Source of the DNA: Desulfobacteraceae bacterium
Lineage (GTDB): Bacteria; Desulfobacterota; DSM-4660; Desulfatiglandales; Desulfatiglandaceae
Assembly (NCBI GenBank): GCA_030642205.1
Contig: DAOWOF010000033.1
Span: forward strand, 1-14,414
Direction: 5' to 3'
DNA: 14,414 bases
In this document: positions 13,861-14,414 of the stretch, piece after piece
Layout: every line of letters begins with the position of its first letter
How positions within the stretch are numbered: the stretch's first letter is position 1
The notes under the pieces: model-generated
What the model was told of the DNA's origin: nothing
The model's input: only the letters and a program-made list of their open reading frames with translations
Databases searched by the model: none
Program-made: the position numbers and the translations under genes

Positions 13861-14313
13861 TAATTAGATCAGGCAATTAATTTAAAATGAAATCCTTATT
13901 AATTCAAGGATTATTTAGAACTATTCCGGATCGGTTAAAGATTATTGTGAAGTTGAGATGCAAAAATGCCAAGTTGTTTTTGACCAAACCCTATAATGAT
14001 TACATTATTATCTGGACTTTTGTCGGGAATATAGCTTTCTGATAAGATCTCCTGATTTGGTTTTCAGTTGAAACCCACCTTAATTTACTACCCGCGACTC
14101 TTTGAACTGAATTCAAATCCTTCCTCTCCTGGCACAGGCTTATCGGCCTGCCTGTTGATGACCTTTTTCCGACTTTCTCCCTATGTAAAAGATTACCATG
14201 TAATCAAAAATATACATATTAAAGAAGAATTAAAATCCATACTTGAGGTATTAGTAAAAATTATGCCTTACGATAACCTGTTGATATAAGAATATAATTT
14301 CTCTTGTTAGACA
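13861..14313. other. Intergenic region upstream of the right-edge sigma-54 promoter
   Basis: I support no gene here. There is a perfect 7-bp inverted repeat AATCCTT/AAGGATT (13891-13897 with 13906-13912, 8-nt loop). Two weak plus-strand ORFs (13887-14042, 51 codons; 14068-14289, TTG start) lack ribosome sites and family resemblance. The region is in the right place for upstream activator sites of a sigma-54 promoter, but no such site is recognised. Confidence 0.4.
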
Positions 14314-14330
14314 TTGGCACATGGATTGCT
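14314..14330 (+). promoter_or_regulatory. Sigma-54 (RpoN) -24/-12 promoter pointing out of the window
   Basis: TTGGCAC-ATGGA-TTGCT matches the TGGCAC-N5-TTGC consensus exactly at the invariant GG and GC with correct spacing. The start would be near 14342 and the transcript would run rightwards off the window, so the controlled gene is not visible. Such promoters need an enhancer-binding activator. Confidence 0.65.
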
Positions 14331-14414
14331 ATAGCATTACTGCAATTACTTAAATTTTTTATTTATTCAAAACATTATAAAGAAAGTAAATCAAAATTAT
14401 AAATAATTTAGCCG

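Noticed and set aside
13887..14042. 51-codon ORF beginning MKSLLIQGLF
   Set aside because: No ribosome site at a suitable distance, no recognisable motif and an isolated position between repeats; it could be chance in AT-rich DNA.
14131..14145. TGGCAC followed by TTATC, a half sigma-54 match
   Set aside because: The -12 GC element is missing; the site at 14314-14330 is far better.
14068..14289. 73-codon ORF with a TTG start, rich in Pro and Ser at its N-terminus
   Set aside because: No Shine-Dalgarno sequence, no domain resemblance and irregular composition; not enough to call a gene.

Overview
The window reads as an AT-rich, gene-sparse chromosomal segment of an anaerobic deltaproteobacterium (Desulfobacterota-like). 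This is inferred from the gene set: a full-length-type PlsB acyltransferase, a bifunctional-nuclease (DUF151) gene followed by a PHP phosphoesterase, MobB, two genes of families tied to exosortase genomes, and a good sigma-54 promoter. No rRNA, tRNA, CRISPR array or intact transposase gene was seen.

Layout. 1-1443 (-) is the N-terminal 481 codons of plsB, cut by the window edge. 1444-2274 is an AT-rich gap. 2275-3463 (+) is a two-gene unit: DUF151 nuclease, then a PHP-domain phosphoesterase. 3610-3789 (-) is a 59-residue two-helix membrane protein. 3916-6246 (+) is a pair: an exported TIGR03790-family protein and a CPBP/CAAX-type membrane protease of the PEP-CTERM-associated kind. 6456-6953 (-) is mobB and 7147-8217 (+) an MscS channel. 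8315-11534 (-) holds a tandem family of one unusual amidohydrolase-2 protein: two intact copies (8315-9214, 9843-10748) and one heavily deleted pseudogene (11125-11534). A 248-bp MITE-like inverted-repeat element (9297-9544), with a dRS3-like palindrome beside it, lies between the intact copies. 11973-13189 (-) is a PBP4-type dacB split by a one-base frameshift in an A10 tract, and 13315-13614 (-) is a small hypothetical gene. 13650-13860 is a cluster of inverted repeats. The right edge carries a sigma-54 promoter (14314-14330) pointing out of the window.

How the genes fit together. PlsB (phospholipid synthesis), PBP4 (peptidoglycan), MscS (osmotic safety valve) and the TIGR03790/CPBP pair are all cell-envelope functions. 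MobB supports bis-MGD molybdo- or tungsto-enzymes, as expected in an anaerobe. The amidohydrolase array is the accessory part. The two live copies keep two of the family's usual histidine positions but lack the N-terminal HxH metal pair and the terminal Asp. Their C-terminal two thirds are nearly identical, including a 50-nt exact match, while the N-terminal thirds differ strongly. The third copy shows deletion scars. With the MITE-like element and scattered inverted repeats, 8.3-11.9 kb looks like a region of duplication, gene conversion and decay.

The best candidates for something undescribed are the amidohydrolase family with its non-canonical site, the exosortase-linked pair with a possibly leaderless transcript, and the A10 frameshift in dacB.
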